Virus record (IMG/VR): IMGVR_UViG_3300035180_000994
Span: 1-64,000 of that record
DNA: 64,000 nt
DNA from: a virus
Strand: one strand, 5' to 3'
The position numbers and the translations under genes were made by a program. Within the stretch, counting starts at the first letter, position 1; every line of letters begins with the position of its first letter. Shown one piece after another: positions 1 through 8,515 of the stretch. The notes beneath the pieces were generated by a model. That model was not told where the DNA came from. It did no database searches and saw only the letters and a list, made by a program, of their open reading frames with translations.

Positions 1-254
1 TGACCTCCCTGGAGCAGGTCTTCGAGCCCGTGACGAACATCAAGCTCGGCATCGGGGTCCTCGTGGACAACTACCGGGGCGCGATCATGGCGGGCAAGTC
101 GTCGGAAGGCGACTACGTCCGGGCCCTATGGGCTTACAACGGCGGGGGTGAGGTCTACGCCCGTCTGGTGATGGAGAAGGTCGTCCCCTACAAGAAGCGG
201 CTGGAAGCCCCACTCCAGGGGCAGGTCGGGCAGGTCCTAGAGGCCCGTAAGTGA
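1..254 (+). CDS. Lytic transglycosylase (SLT domain), C-terminal part
   Basis: The reading frame is open from the window edge (frame from base 3) and ends with TGA at 252-254, so only about 84 C-terminal residues are present. They match the end of the soluble lytic transglycosylase fold: a VFEPVTNIKLGIGVL stretch like the family's P-x-x-NI-x-x-G helix, then ALWAYNGGGEVYARLV, equivalent to the ALAAYNAG motif. Such enzymes cleave the glycan strands of peptidoglycan. The catalytic Glu would lie upstream, outside the window. The role is either endolysin or virion-associated murein hydrolase. It is one of only two plus-strand genes and overlaps the next small membrane gene, which favours lysis. 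Family assignment is fairly firm; the exact role is inferred. Confidence 0.75.
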   Translation, partial: TSLEQVFEPVTNIKLGIGVLVDNYRGAIMAGKSSEGDYVRALWAYNGGGEVYARLVMEKVVPYKKRLEAPLQGQVGQVLEARK

Positions 255-391
255 GTGAGACCACCAGAGCCCTCCTGCTCTGTGCGGTGGCTGGGAACTT
301 CCTGGGCCTCCTGCTCTGGAAGTTCCCGACACCACCTCCACCCCCGACTGAAGGTCCGGGCGACGTAGACGGCTGGCACGGCCCGAACTAG
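251..391 (+). CDS. Small single-TM protein, possible lysis accessory
   Basis: A 46-residue open frame starts with GTG at 251, overlapping the stop of the transglycosylase by four bases (GTGA), and ends with TAG at 389-391. Residues 7-24 (ALLLCAVAGNFLGLLLWK) form one hydrophobic segment, followed by a proline-rich PTPPPPPTEGPGD tail. The arrangement fits a small holin, spanin or lysis regulator translationally coupled to the muralytic enzyme. The Cys in LLLC is not in a canonical lipobox. No homologue is recognised; function is inferred from position and the membrane segment only. Confidence 0.5.
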   Translation: MSETTRALLLCAVAGNFLGLLLWKFPTPPPPPTEGPGDVDGWHGPN

Positions 392-735
392 CGGCCTGTG
401 GTGTCGATGAAGATCGGCGGGAAGACGCGGGGGGTGTTGTAAAGACTCCCCGCGCCTCCCGCGTTTCCATCGTTGGTGCGGTAGACCGGCGGGAAGGTCA
501 GGACCATCTGGCGGCCCATGGGCGGAGTCGGGATCCGGAGTGCCTCCTGGATTACGGGCTTGGGGCCCATGGTGCCGAACTGGGTCATCGCCCAAGGGTG
601 GGGGTTCCAGATCGGGCAGGCCATCTGTGGCATCCCGAACGTCGGGATCCCCGGCTGGACGAGAAGTATAGAGAGATCCGGCCCCAGCTTGGATAGGGTC
701 GTGGGGTCCGTAAAGTTCTTGACTGGAGCGGCCAT
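388..735 (-). CDS. Small Pro/Gly-rich protein, probable structural
   Basis: This 115-residue protein ends in TAG (388-390), which shares the tetranucleotide CTAG with the stop of the convergent plus-strand gene. It begins MAAPVKNFTDPTTLSKLGPD and is rich in Pro, Gly, Met and Thr (for example GIPTFGMPQMACPIWNPHPW) with no predicted membrane segment. It lies immediately downstream of the 636-residue tail-type gene and so is probably co-transcribed with the tail genes. I recognise no family; a minor virion component is a guess from context. Confidence 0.6.
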   Translation of the reverse strand: MAAPVKNFTDPTTLSKLGPDLSILLVQPGIPTFGMPQMACPIWNPHPWAMTQFGTMGPKPVIQEALRIPTPPMGRQMVLTFPPVYRTNDGNAGGAGSLYNTPRVFPPIFIDTTGR

Positions 736-747
736 AGGCTATCCCGA

Positions 748-2658
748 TCAGGTGGGCTTGGTGGTGCCGCAGTAGAGGGCGCCGCCGTTGATCTTCGTGA
801 ACCACAGGCCCTGGGCGCAGGTGTCCCCGTTGTAGTGGTTGTAGGCCACGGTGCCGAAGCGGGACCGAGTGCAGCCCGTGAAGGAGTTGGCGGTGATACC
901 CGTGTATTGGATGATCTCGTTCTCGATCACGACGTAGCCGGAGGAGGCGAAACCCGACGTGGAGACCACGGGGATCGTCACGGCACCAACGGCGAGATCG
1001 GCGGTGATCGTCGTGAGCTGGATGGTGTCAGCGACCATGATCAGGGCCTCGTCCGCCGCCGTGCCCACGAACTTATACCAGTCCTGGATGTCCAACACCG
1101 GTGCGACGCAGCGAGCCATACCCGTGTTGACCGAGCCGTAAATCTGGGACTCACCAACGGCCCCCATGCGGTGGATCTGGAAGTCATTACCGATTAAGTC
1201 TGCCCCGGTGAAGAAGTTAGAACCCGAGAGAGCGATGTAGTCCGCCGCCCGGTTGGGTATGTAGGTGCCCGAAGTCATCATGTCCTGGATCTTGTTCCGG
1301 ACGCAGAACGCAGAGACGGGGTGGCCCGGCTGGTTGACGGACATGGGCTGCGGCCCACCAGAGGTGCCGTTGCCCATCCCCCACCAGTGAGACAGGTGAC
1401 CGAAGGACGAGGTGTTCCCGGCCACGTCGTCGGTCCCGACCACCAGCTCGATCATGGCAACCGGCTGGGCCCAGCCCGAGGGCGGGATGCACGCGGCGGC
1501 CTTGGTGTTGCCTGCCCAGCAGGCGTGGATAGGTCCGTAGTAGGCGGAGTTGGTTTTCGTCGCCAGGGCCAGGGAGCGGGCGTTGATCTGGAGGTAGTAG
1601 ATGAAACCGTTGATGAGGTCGATGGTCATGGTCTGGGCGATGCACAGTGCCCGCTGGTTGACGATACCCGCCGCACAGTAGAGCCCGATGACCGCCGCAT
1701 TGACGTTCGCGTTGGGGGTGATGGCCTTGGGGCCGTCAGTCTTCCGCACACCGTAGATCCAGGTATTGGTGTCGTCGGCGTTCTGGACGGCCAGGGGCTG
1801 ATACTCCCAGGTGTAGTCTGTGAAGTTCGCGTCGGCAGAGGCGCGGATGGCCTCGTAGAGGTAGCGATGGTTCTGGATAGCAGTGTTGCCCGCGCTGACC
1901 GTCCCGGGATCCTGGACGACCGTGACTCCGCCGATGGTCACACCGGCCTGAACAGCTCCAGCCGTCTTCGGCCAGATACCGATGGTCTGCTTGATGCTCT
2001 GTAGGTATTGGATGACAGGACGGATGGTGAGCGTCGTGCCCGTGATCTCGATGCGAGTCATCTCCCGCGCAAAGGAGTTACCGAAAGTCTCTGTGGCGGG
2101 GCCGAGCATGTCGATGTAGTTGAGGCTCGACGTGACGCGCCCGGCGGCGTCTTCCAGGGTGAAGAGGCCCACGTCGGTGGAGCCCCCGCCGTTGCGGGCC
2201 GTGACCTGGAGGCGCCAGTAGGCATGGGATCCCGCGCCGGTGATGGCGTAGCGGTGCTGCTCGTAAAGGCCATACCACTGCTCATTCGTCCAGGACTGGT
2301 GGGTGGTCCAGGCGGAGCCGTTGTCGGACCAGTCGAGGGAGAAGCTGAGCGGGGACTCACTCAGGGTCGCGCCGTTGGCGAGGTGCATGAACACCGGGGT
2401 AAACCCGGCGGCGAGCTGCATGTTCACGTAGTTCGGCAGGGCGACGTTCATGACCAGGATCGACGAGTAGTCGTTGTCAAATGGGCTGGTCGCCGACCCC
2501 GAGGAGGGTGTCGAGCTGGTCATGGAGATTGGGGGATAGGCTTCCTGGATGCACTGCCAGTTCCGGGAGATCAGGGTGTTCTTGAACGTGTCCTGGACCT
2601 GCTGGGTCGTGGAGCCCAGTGAGATCAGGAAGCTCTCGAACGCAAGGAAGTCAGACAT
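748..2658 (-). CDS. Tail/adhesin-type structural protein (636 aa)
   Basis: A 636-residue protein starts MSDFLAFESFLISL behind an AGGAG ribosome site at a proper distance. The middle contains a discoidin-like stretch (SFSLDWSDNGSAW, then YWRLQVTARNGG and LFTLED). The C-terminal ~85 residues hold a beta-rich module TTITADLAVGAVTIPV followed by GYVVIENEIIQYTG, a pattern common in phage tail, neck and fibre proteins that often ends with FTGCTRSRFGT as here. It follows the repeat-rich fibre gene by nine bases. Role: probably a tail-tip or fibre component for host-surface binding. The structural role is well supported; the exact position in the virion is unknown. Confidence 0.65.
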   Translation of the reverse strand: MSDFLAFESFLISLGSTTQQVQDTFKNTLISRNWQCIQEAYPPISMTSSTPSSGSATSPFDNDYSSILVMNVALPNYVNMQLAAGFTPVFMHLANGATLSESPLSFSLDWSDNGSAWTTHQSWTNEQWYGLYEQHRYAITGAGSHAYWRLQVTARNGGGSTDVGLFTLEDAAGRVTSSLNYIDMLGPATETFGNSFAREMTRIEITGTTLTIRPVIQYLQSIKQTIGIWPKTAGAVQAGVTIGGVTVVQDPGTVSAGNTAIQNHRYLYEAIRASADANFTDYTWEYQPLAVQNADDTNTWIYGVRKTDGPKAITPNANVNAAVIGLYCAAGIVNQRALCIAQTMTIDLINGFIYYLQINARSLALATKTNSAYYGPIHACWAGNTKAAACIPPSGWAQPVAMIELVVGTDDVAGNTSSFGHLSHWWGMGNGTSGGPQPMSVNQPGHPVSAFCVRNKIQDMMTSGTYIPNRAADYIALSGSNFFTGADLIGNDFQIHRMGAVGESQIYGSVNTGMARCVAPVLDIQDWYKFVGTAADEALIMVADTIQLTTITADLAVGAVTIPVVSTSGFASSGYVVIENEIIQYTGITANSFTGCTRSRFGTVAYNHYNGDTCAQGLWFTKINGGALYCGTTKPT

Positions 2659-2667
2659 GTTGTTCTC

Positions 2668-5112
2668 CTAGAAGGGCTCTGTGACAATGTCGAACTGAAG
2701 GGTCTGAGTGATGGAGCCGTCGTTGGTCAACGAGCACCGGAGCTTCCCAGCGGCCTGGGAGTCGCGGTAATACCAACCCTGGGCCACGTCCTGGAAGAGC
2801 ACGTCGGTGAACGTCCCGGAATACATGAGGGTGTTGAAGACCGAGGGGGCGGACTCGTTGCCCCATAGCTTGAACTTGAAGTTCGAGTTCGGGAGCACAG
2901 AGCCCCCCGTGATCGCCACCTTCACGCCGTAGACCCGATTGGAGGGGATCGTTTCATACCAATAGACGGTCTCGCCTGGGTTGACCGTCTTCGACACGGT
3001 GGTGATGTAGGACGTGGCGGGCATGGGGGCGACTGGCCCCTGGATGCTCCCAATGAGCCCGTAGACCCCGGCGGCCTTCTGGTAGACGTTGCCGTTGCCG
3101 AAGTCCAGGTAGTAGTCGCCGTTGATGCCGATGGCGTTTGAGGGGACACCGGTGCCGTGATACCACGTGGAGCCGGGGATACCAGCGGGCCCGATGTTGC
3201 CCTGGGGGCCCAGGATGTTCCCGGCCATGCCCCAGGTGCCTGCGGTCTTCAGCCAGACGTTGCCCTTGCCTGCACCGGCACCGATGTCTAGGTAGCAGTC
3301 GCCATCCGCACCCAGGCCAACGCCGGGGGTGCCGCTCCCGATATACCAGTGGGCCGCCGTGGTGTTCGCCACCCAGGACAGGGCCCCGGCGACGATGGAG
3401 AGGAGCTGGCCGTCGGCGCCCTTGGCGAAGCGTGTGGGCGCCCCGGCGATCCCGCCGACCAGGATGTCCCACTGGGTGGTCATCGGGTTTGAGATCACGC
3501 CAGCGGGGAGGTCGGCCCAGGCAGGTGAACCAGCCACGAGGCTCAGCCACTGACCGTCCGTGCCCTTGGCGAGGCGGGTAGGCGCCCCGGCGGCGCCACC
3601 GTAGATCAGGTCCCCAGCGGCGGACATCGGGGAGGTCATCCATGGGGCCGTGGCCCACCCGGGGCTGCCCGAGACCATGAGGAAGACGGTGCCATCGGCG
3701 CCCTTGGGCAACCGTGTGGGGGCACCAGCGGCGCCGCCGATCTCGATGTCACCCAGGGTGGTCATCACGGTCGTGACCGGTGCGGCCACCCAGGCGGGGA
3801 GCCCGGCCACGAGGCCCAGGATCTTCCCGTCGGTGCTCTTCGCCAGCCGGGTCATCGTCCCGTTGGTCCCGCCGATGATCATGTCGCCCGAGGCCGTCAT
3901 CGGGCTCGTTGCAGGGGGCTGGGCCCAGCCGGGAACGCCGCCAACTATGGTCAGCAGGTAGCCCTCGGTGCCGGGGCCCAGGCGCGTCGCGGCGCCTGCC
4001 ACGTCGCCGACGATGAGGTCGCCGGGCGTGGTCATGGGGTTCTGGAAGCCTGGAGGGATCGGCATCCCCAGCACACCCGAGAAGGTCACGGGGCTGGTGC
4101 CGAGGGTGGGGACGGTCGCGTTGGTGTTGGCCCAGCCCTGGCCTGCGTGGTTGCCAGCGGTAATGAACCAGATCCCCGCCCATAGGCGCTGGCCGGTGTC
4201 GGCGTCGTCGGCCCGGAGCAGGGGGAGGGCAGAGCCCTTCCATAGGTAGACGCCGTTCTCCTCCGGGGCCACCTGCCCGGTGAGGATGACGCGGTCGTCG
4301 ATCCCCATGGTCACGCCGTCGATGGAGGGCCCGGGGGCTGCCACATTCGTCTGGGTGCTCGTGAGGGCCTTGACCTTCTTGCGCTTCCAGGGGGTGGCCG
4401 GGAGGTTCACGTCGAGGAGCAGGCTGTCGGCTCCGAGGCCCGCGACGCCCGAGGCGACGCCGACGGCTGTGGTGGGGACGGCGCCGACCTGCGCGGCGGT
4501 CGTGGCGTGGGGGTTCAACGTGGAAGCGATGTGGGCCAGGACGGCGGGGTCGGTCTGGTCAATCCCCGTGCTGCCCACGGAGTGCCCAGGGTCTGTCGCG
4601 CCGGTGAAGAAGCAGTAGAGGAAGGCGTCGTCCACCATCGCCACGGTGAGGACGTGCTGGATCCACTTGCCAACCGTGGTCGGGCGCGTCGCGGTGAACG
4701 AGCCGGGGACGGTCGTCGAGAGGTAGAGAACCTTGCCCACGTCGCTCGGGGTCCACGTGCCGGTGTTCGCCAGGGCCACGAGCCCCTGGACGAAGGCTTT
4801 GACAGCGGCGCCTGCGGAGACGTTCTGCTTGACGAAGCAGGAGGCGATGGTGCCTTGGTCCCCCGCGAGGGCCTTCCGCAGCTTCTGGACCCCGCCGACG
4901 TTCACGAAGTAGCAGAGGTCCCCGGACTGGAGGGACTCGTCGGCGACGACGGGGATGGCTGGGTCGTAGTTGGAGGGCAGGAGGGTGGGGTCGATCAGCC
5001 CGTCGATGCCTAGCTCAATGGGCTGGCCACGGAGACCCGGGCCCTGCTGGATCCCCGTGACGGGGAGCATCAGGCCATTGACGGGGTCTTGTCGGAGATA
5101 CTCGTGAGCCAC
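2668..5112 (-). CDS. Tail fibre protein with ~47-residue repeats
   Basis: An 814-residue protein. Residues about 355-600 hold five tandem repeats of roughly 45-50 residues with the pattern GDhIhGGxxGxxTRLAKGxDGxxLxLVxGxPxW, typical of trimeric phage fibre shafts. Collagen-like GPQGNIGPAGIPG follows, with two copies of a WYHGxGxPxxxxGxxGDYYLDxGNG module, then a beta-rich end. The start MAHEYLRQDPVNG lies just after a strong terminator, so this gene probably opens a transcription unit. It likely forms a receptor-binding fibre together with the 636-residue product. The repeats are visible directly; the fibre role follows from comparable phage proteins. Confidence 0.75.
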   Translation of the reverse strand: MAHEYLRQDPVNGLMLPVTGIQQGPGLRGQPIELGIDGLIDPTLLPSNYDPAIPVVADESLQSGDLCYFVNVGGVQKLRKALAGDQGTIASCFVKQNVSAGAAVKAFVQGLVALANTGTWTPSDVGKVLYLSTTVPGSFTATRPTTVGKWIQHVLTVAMVDDAFLYCFFTGATDPGHSVGSTGIDQTDPAVLAHIASTLNPHATTAAQVGAVPTTAVGVASGVAGLGADSLLLDVNLPATPWKRKKVKALTSTQTNVAAPGPSIDGVTMGIDDRVILTGQVAPEENGVYLWKGSALPLLRADDADTGQRLWAGIWFITAGNHAGQGWANTNATVPTLGTSPVTFSGVLGMPIPPGFQNPMTTPGDLIVGDVAGAATRLGPGTEGYLLTIVGGVPGWAQPPATSPMTASGDMIIGGTNGTMTRLAKSTDGKILGLVAGLPAWVAAPVTTVMTTLGDIEIGGAAGAPTRLPKGADGTVFLMVSGSPGWATAPWMTSPMSAAGDLIYGGAAGAPTRLAKGTDGQWLSLVAGSPAWADLPAGVISNPMTTQWDILVGGIAGAPTRFAKGADGQLLSIVAGALSWVANTTAAHWYIGSGTPGVGLGADGDCYLDIGAGAGKGNVWLKTAGTWGMAGNILGPQGNIGPAGIPGSTWYHGTGVPSNAIGINGDYYLDFGNGNVYQKAAGVYGLIGSIQGPVAPMPATSYITTVSKTVNPGETVYWYETIPSNRVYGVKVAITGGSVLPNSNFKFKLWGNESAPSVFNTLMYSGTFTDVLFQDVAQGWYYRDSQAAGKLRCSLTNDGSITQTLQFDIVTEPF

Positions 5113-5145
5113 GGCGTTCCCTGGGGGCGGAGAAGCCCTACCAAG

Positions 5146-5175
5146 GGAACAGAAAACCGGGCCTTGCGGCCCGGC
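5146..5175 (-). terminator. Rho-independent terminator
   Basis: In minus-strand sense a 7-bp G+C stem (CCGGGCC / GGCCCGG) with a GCAA tetraloop is followed by TTTTCTGTT. It lies between the stop at 5197 and the start at 5112, as expected for a transcription-unit boundary. Confidence 0.85.
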
Positions 5176-5196
5176 TGTAACTGGGAGCGTCGGGGC

Positions 5197-6387
5197 CTAT
5201 GCCTGGACAGGTCGGGTGGGGCGCGTGCCGCCGCGATCCTTGCGGACCACGCCTTCCTGCTTCTTCACCCGGCGGCCACCGTGCTCCATCGTCTCAGCAA
5301 GGTTGGCACTCGTATCCTTGGGATCGGCCAGCATCTGCTGCATCTCGCGCTCACCCGGGAGGTCGGACTCTTCCCCACCCAGCTCGGCGTCGATGAGGGA
5401 GGCGGCCTCGTCCTGGCCCATGTCCATCTCACCCATATCGTCCCCGAAGACCACGGTCTCGTGCTTGGCCACCTTGGTCGCGGGCTTCAGGCGATCCATG
5501 GCGTCGCCGGACATCACGCGGGTCTCCAGCACCTTCTTCACCACGGGCTCGTCGTCCTTGTGCTCAGGTTCCGGCGCGGGAGCGGCGGCGACCTTGCGGG
5601 TATGGGGCAGGCCGGGGATCTCTGGGTTGGGATCCCGGCTGATCGTGACCTCGGCCTCGGCCTGCACGCGGGCGCCGGTGTTGAAGTGGGCGACCGGGGC
5701 CGCCTCGTTCTCTTCCAGGAACTCCTCACCCTGCTCCTCGTCCGTCTGGGCGCTGGCAGCCTTGAGGATCTTCGGCCCGTTCTTGCCCATGGTGATCACG
5801 AGGCCACCCTTGGGGATGGTGTCGGCGGTCAGGCCCTTCAGGGCGTCCTTCATGCGGTCATCCCGATCCCCGCTGCCATCGTAGACGGTGCGGACGGCCA
5901 GGACCTTCTTGGGCTTGTCGGTGGGGTGCACGGGGTCGGGCTGGCGGGTGGCCATGGTCTCGTAGCGCGTGCCCTCCTCGACGGGGGCGGCGGTCTCCAC
6001 GGCCTGGGTGGCAGTGGGCTGGGCCTTGGCGCCGCCGTAGAAGTCCTCCAGGCGGGTCCAGATGGTCTCGTGGGTGTTCTTGTTCAGCAGCCGCATGTGC
6101 TCGTAGTGCTTGCCGTCGCAGGCCAGCAGGCGGGTCTGGATGACCTGGACGGTGCCGCCGTCGCCGATCTGCATGAGCAGGTCGTGGGGCGTGGCGCCCT
6201 GGGCCTTCAGCATCTCTGCCAGGGCCAGGATGGCGTCGTCGAAGTCGAAGGCCATGCGGGGCCTGGGCTCGAAGCGGCCCTTGGCCTCCAGGCTCGGGGT
6301 GACGACCTCGACCTCAAAGGCGTCGAAGAGATCCGCTTGGCAGGAGGTCTTGAACCGGGGCTTCAGAAGGGGGGCTGGTGCGCTCAT
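5197..6387 (-). CDS. Hypothetical protein (396 aa), acidic C-terminal half
   Basis: The start MSAPAPLLKPRFK has an ideal GGAGGAG ribosome site and a GGGTATCATC element 19 bases upstream. The first ~130 residues look globular (DLFDAFEVEVVTPSLEAKG, then FDFDDAILALAEMLKAQG). The remainder is charged and low-complexity with long Glu/Asp runs (EEQGEEFLEENEAAP) and LPGEREMQQMLADPKD near the end. It ends 22 bases before a terminator, so it closes its unit. No family recognised and no catalytic motif seen. Confidence 0.7.
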   Translation of the reverse strand: MSAPAPLLKPRFKTSCQADLFDAFEVEVVTPSLEAKGRFEPRPRMAFDFDDAILALAEMLKAQGATPHDLLMQIGDGGTVQVIQTRLLACDGKHYEHMRLLNKNTHETIWTRLEDFYGGAKAQPTATQAVETAAPVEEGTRYETMATRQPDPVHPTDKPKKVLAVRTVYDGSGDRDDRMKDALKGLTADTIPKGGLVITMGKNGPKILKAASAQTDEEQGEEFLEENEAAPVAHFNTGARVQAEAEVTISRDPNPEIPGLPHTRKVAAAPAPEPEHKDDEPVVKKVLETRVMSGDAMDRLKPATKVAKHETVVFGDDMGEMDMGQDEAASLIDAELGGEESDLPGEREMQQMLADPKDTSANLAETMEHGGRRVKKQEGVVRKDRGGTRPTRPVQA

Positions 6388-6406
6388 CTAGGAGTTCTCC
6401 TCCCAG

Positions 6407-6416
6407 GATGATACCC
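6407..6416 (-). promoter_or_regulatory. GGGTATCATC element upstream of the 396-aa gene
   Basis: A perfect copy in minus-strand sense, ending 19 bases before the ATG at 6387 and followed by CTGGGAGGAG. TATCAT resembles a -10 hexamer. A TTGACC lies only 8 bases upstream of it, too close for a -35. Confidence 0.5.
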
Positions 6417-6423
6417 AAGACGG

Positions 6424-6780
6424 TCAAGCCTTGGTGGTTTTCTCCACTAGAACAAGGTCCCCATGGGCACCTGACTCTTCTTTTGGGGATCGTCCCAGCA
6501 TCTCCGAGAGCTGTTCGTGCACGGCGCGGAGCTTATGGATCCCCGCTGGGCGTGGGCGGGCGTCCCCCGAGGTGTTATCCATCCACTGGATGCGGGTGAT
6601 CCCGTTCTTATTCTGGATGACCATGAGGTCGGCCAAGGAGTCGTAGGTAGCGATGGTCGAGGGCTTGGAGGTCCAGTTGATGACGACCTTTCCGGACTCG
6701 AAGACCACCCCTTCAGCGACTACCCCCGGTTCGTTGTGTGAGTCGTGGTCGTCGCGGACGAGGTTGAATCGCTTGGCCAT
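6424..6780 (-). CDS. Hypothetical protein (118 aa)
   Basis: Start MAKRFNLVRDDHDSHNE is preceded by GGGAG. The protein is soluble and mixed in composition: VVINWTSKPSTIATYDSLADLMVIQNKNG looks like a small alpha/beta domain, then HKLRAVHEQLSEMLGR forms a likely helix. It precedes the 396-residue gene, but the element at 6407 suggests separate initiation for that gene. No function assigned. Confidence 0.65.
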   Translation of the reverse strand: MAKRFNLVRDDHDSHNEPGVVAEGVVFESGKVVINWTSKPSTIATYDSLADLMVIQNKNGITRIQWMDNTSGDARPRPAGIHKLRAVHEQLSEMLGRSPKEESGAHGDLVLVEKTTKA

Positions 6781-6847
6781 CTCAGACTCCCAGGTCTATC
6801 GGTGGCCCAAGCATCGGTCCGCACGTCAGCGAGGTCCATAGGGCCGT

Positions 6848-7360
6848 TCAACTAGATTCCGGAAGCTGGGATATTACGTTCGTTAATACTGGGGGGATGG
6901 GGCAGGCGGCCATCGCAGAGATCAGGTAATCCCGGCCTTCTGGGTCCATCTCGGCGGCGGCGCGGGTGAGGTGGGTGTGCAGGGTCACCAGGGTCTCGTA
7001 GGCCGTGGCCTCTACCTGGGGGAGCATGTCGGGCTGGAGGGAGATCGCCACGGAGACGAGGCAGTTCTCCACATGGGTGCCCAGCACGCCGCCGCAGATG
7101 ACGCAGCCATCCTTGGTCAGGGTGGTGAGCACCCTGTCCTTGAAGGCGAGGACAGCGGCGATCAACTGCTCGAAGTCCCGGATGGTCCGCAGGTGGGCCT
7201 GCCCATCGGCGCCCAGGATGGCCTGGAGCATCTCGGCGGCGGCCTGGGGGTCCCCGGCCTTGATCAGCGTGACGGCCTCGGCGATGGCCTCCTCGTAGTT
7301 CGTGACCCTCGCGGTCAGCTCGGCGGTGGACATGTCCGGGATGGGGTGCACGATGGTCAT
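6848..7360 (-). CDS. Hypothetical helical protein with a zinc-knuckle-like motif (170 aa)
   Basis: Starts MTIVHPIPDMSTAELTARV with a CGGAG site. Mostly amphipathic helices (NYEEAIAEAVTLIKAGDPQAAAEMLQAIL). Near residue 98 lies CVICGGVLGTHVENC, a C-x2-C-x6-H-x3-C pattern that could bind zinc. The 75-residue product at 44966 has a related C-x2-C...H-x3-C arrangement. No enzymatic signature; function unknown. Confidence 0.65.
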   Translation of the reverse strand: MTIVHPIPDMSTAELTARVTNYEEAIAEAVTLIKAGDPQAAAEMLQAILGADGQAHLRTIRDFEQLIAAVLAFKDRVLTTLTKDGCVICGGVLGTHVENCLVSVAISLQPDMLPQVEATAYETLVTLHTHLTRAAAEMDPEGRDYLISAMAACPIPPVLTNVISQLPESS

Positions 7361-7382
7361 AGCGGTCTCCGAGTAGAACTAT

Positions 7383-7415
7383 CCCCCAGACCTACTAGGT
7401 AGGCAAGTCTGGGGG
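7383..7415 (-). terminator. Stable hairpin with imperfect terminator features
   Basis: In minus-strand sense CCCCCAGAC pairs with GTCTGGGGG (9 bp) around a loop containing CCTAGTAGG. It sits between the stop at 7422 and the start at 7360. The following bases (ATAGTTC) are not a T-tract, so it may be a leader structure or a weak terminator. Confidence 0.45.
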
Positions 7416-7421
7416 AAGAGG

Positions 7422-8513
7422 TTAGGCGAGGAACTGGCGAAGGACGGGGCTGGCCTCGACCTGCTTGGCGAAGGCGATGAGCTTCTGGATCTCATCGGCC
7501 TTGGAGCGCAGGACATCGGACTCGGTCGTGTAGTGCCCGACGGGGATGCTCAGGCGTCGGTGGAGCTTCTGGGTGGACTGCACGAGCTGCTGGTGGCCCT
7601 TACCGAGGTCGCGGACCAGGGTCTCCAACGCCTCGATGCGCTTGCTCTGGATGTCGGACCGGTGGGCCTGGGTCGCTCGGTCCTTCTGGAGGCTCTCGAT
7701 GATCTTGAAGAGGAACTGGGTCTTCACCTTCTCGTCCATGTCAGCGAACATCTGCTCGTGCTTGTCCGTGCCTTCGAGCATCGCGGACCCCTCGCGGAGC
7801 AGGGCCTCGACGGTGTCAGCGGTGTGGGCGTGGCCCCAGCCGTCACCGGCGGGGTGGGTGTCCGTGTGCTTCTCGTCGGGGCAGGCGATGGGGATGATAC
7901 GCCCCTGGGGGTCGGGGAACGGTGAAGCGGCGGGGAGCTTCCTGGTCGTGGCCTTGACGTAGATGGCCTTCTTGAGGTCCTCGGAGAGGCTCATGATCTT
8001 CCTGCGGTTGTGGTCCACCACGTCATGGCCCAGACCAGCGCCCATGCTGTCGGCGAGGTTGGCGATGCGGAGAAGGGTTTCAACCATGTCCCCGACCTCG
8101 TCAGCGGTGAAGCTCGTGCCGTCACCGACGGGTTCGGCGAGGATGACCCCGACCTTCGGGATGATCCGGATCAGGAACGGGTTGGGGCCCTCAAGGGTAT
8201 CCAGGCGCAGGCGAGAGATCGTCTCCGCCCAGGCTTGCTGGTCACCGGCGAGGCCGTCGGTGCCGACGTTGGTCGCCCGCATGACGCCCAGGAGTTCCTC
8301 GAAGGGGATGGTCCAGATGTAGGCAAAGATGTTGCTCTCGACGTTCTCGATCTGGTTGTAGATCGCGGCGGCCTTGGCGGTGTTCTCCTGGCCGAGGGCG
8401 ACGGGGGCCATGTAGGAGGAGACCATGAGGGCGACCTTCTTGAGGTCTCCCACCAGCTTGGCACCTGATGGGCACTCGATTTCGATGAGGAAGGATGACA
8501 GGCGGTCGTTCAA
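7422..8513 (-). CDS. Hypothetical protein with C-terminal coiled coil (363 aa), TTG start
   Basis: Begins with TTG at 8513 (reading MNDRLSSFLIEIECP) with AAGGAG five bases upstream and only two bases after the previous stop. The first ~170 residues look globular and helical; CPDEKHTDTHPAGDGWGHAH in the middle is a Cys/His cluster that could hold metal. Residues ~240-340 form long helices (VKTQFLFKIIESLQKD, RIEALETLVRDLGKGHQQLVQ) with coiled-coil spacing. No family recognised. Its unit mate is the 170-residue gene just upstream. Confidence 0.65.
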   Translation of the reverse strand: MNDRLSSFLIEIECPSGAKLVGDLKKVALMVSSYMAPVALGQENTAKAAAIYNQIENVESNIFAYIWTIPFEELLGVMRATNVGTDGLAGDQQAWAETISRLRLDTLEGPNPFLIRIIPKVGVILAEPVGDGTSFTADEVGDMVETLLRIANLADSMGAGLGHDVVDHNRRKIMSLSEDLKKAIYVKATTRKLPAASPFPDPQGRIIPIACPDEKHTDTHPAGDGWGHAHTADTVEALLREGSAMLEGTDKHEQMFADMDEKVKTQFLFKIIESLQKDRATQAHRSDIQSKRIEALETLVRDLGKGHQQLVQSTQKLHRRLSIPVGHYTTESDVLRSKADEIQKLIAFAKQVEASPVLRQFLA

Positions 8514-8515
8514 GG

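Noticed and set aside
3400-4050. CRISPR-like direct repeats
   Set aside because: The repeats are in-frame coding repeats of a tail fibre gene, diverged at codon third positions, without unique spacers of constant length.
6416-6430. TTGACC near the 6407 element as a -35 box
   Set aside because: Spacing to TATCAT is only 8 bases, and no other copy has an equivalent hexamer.
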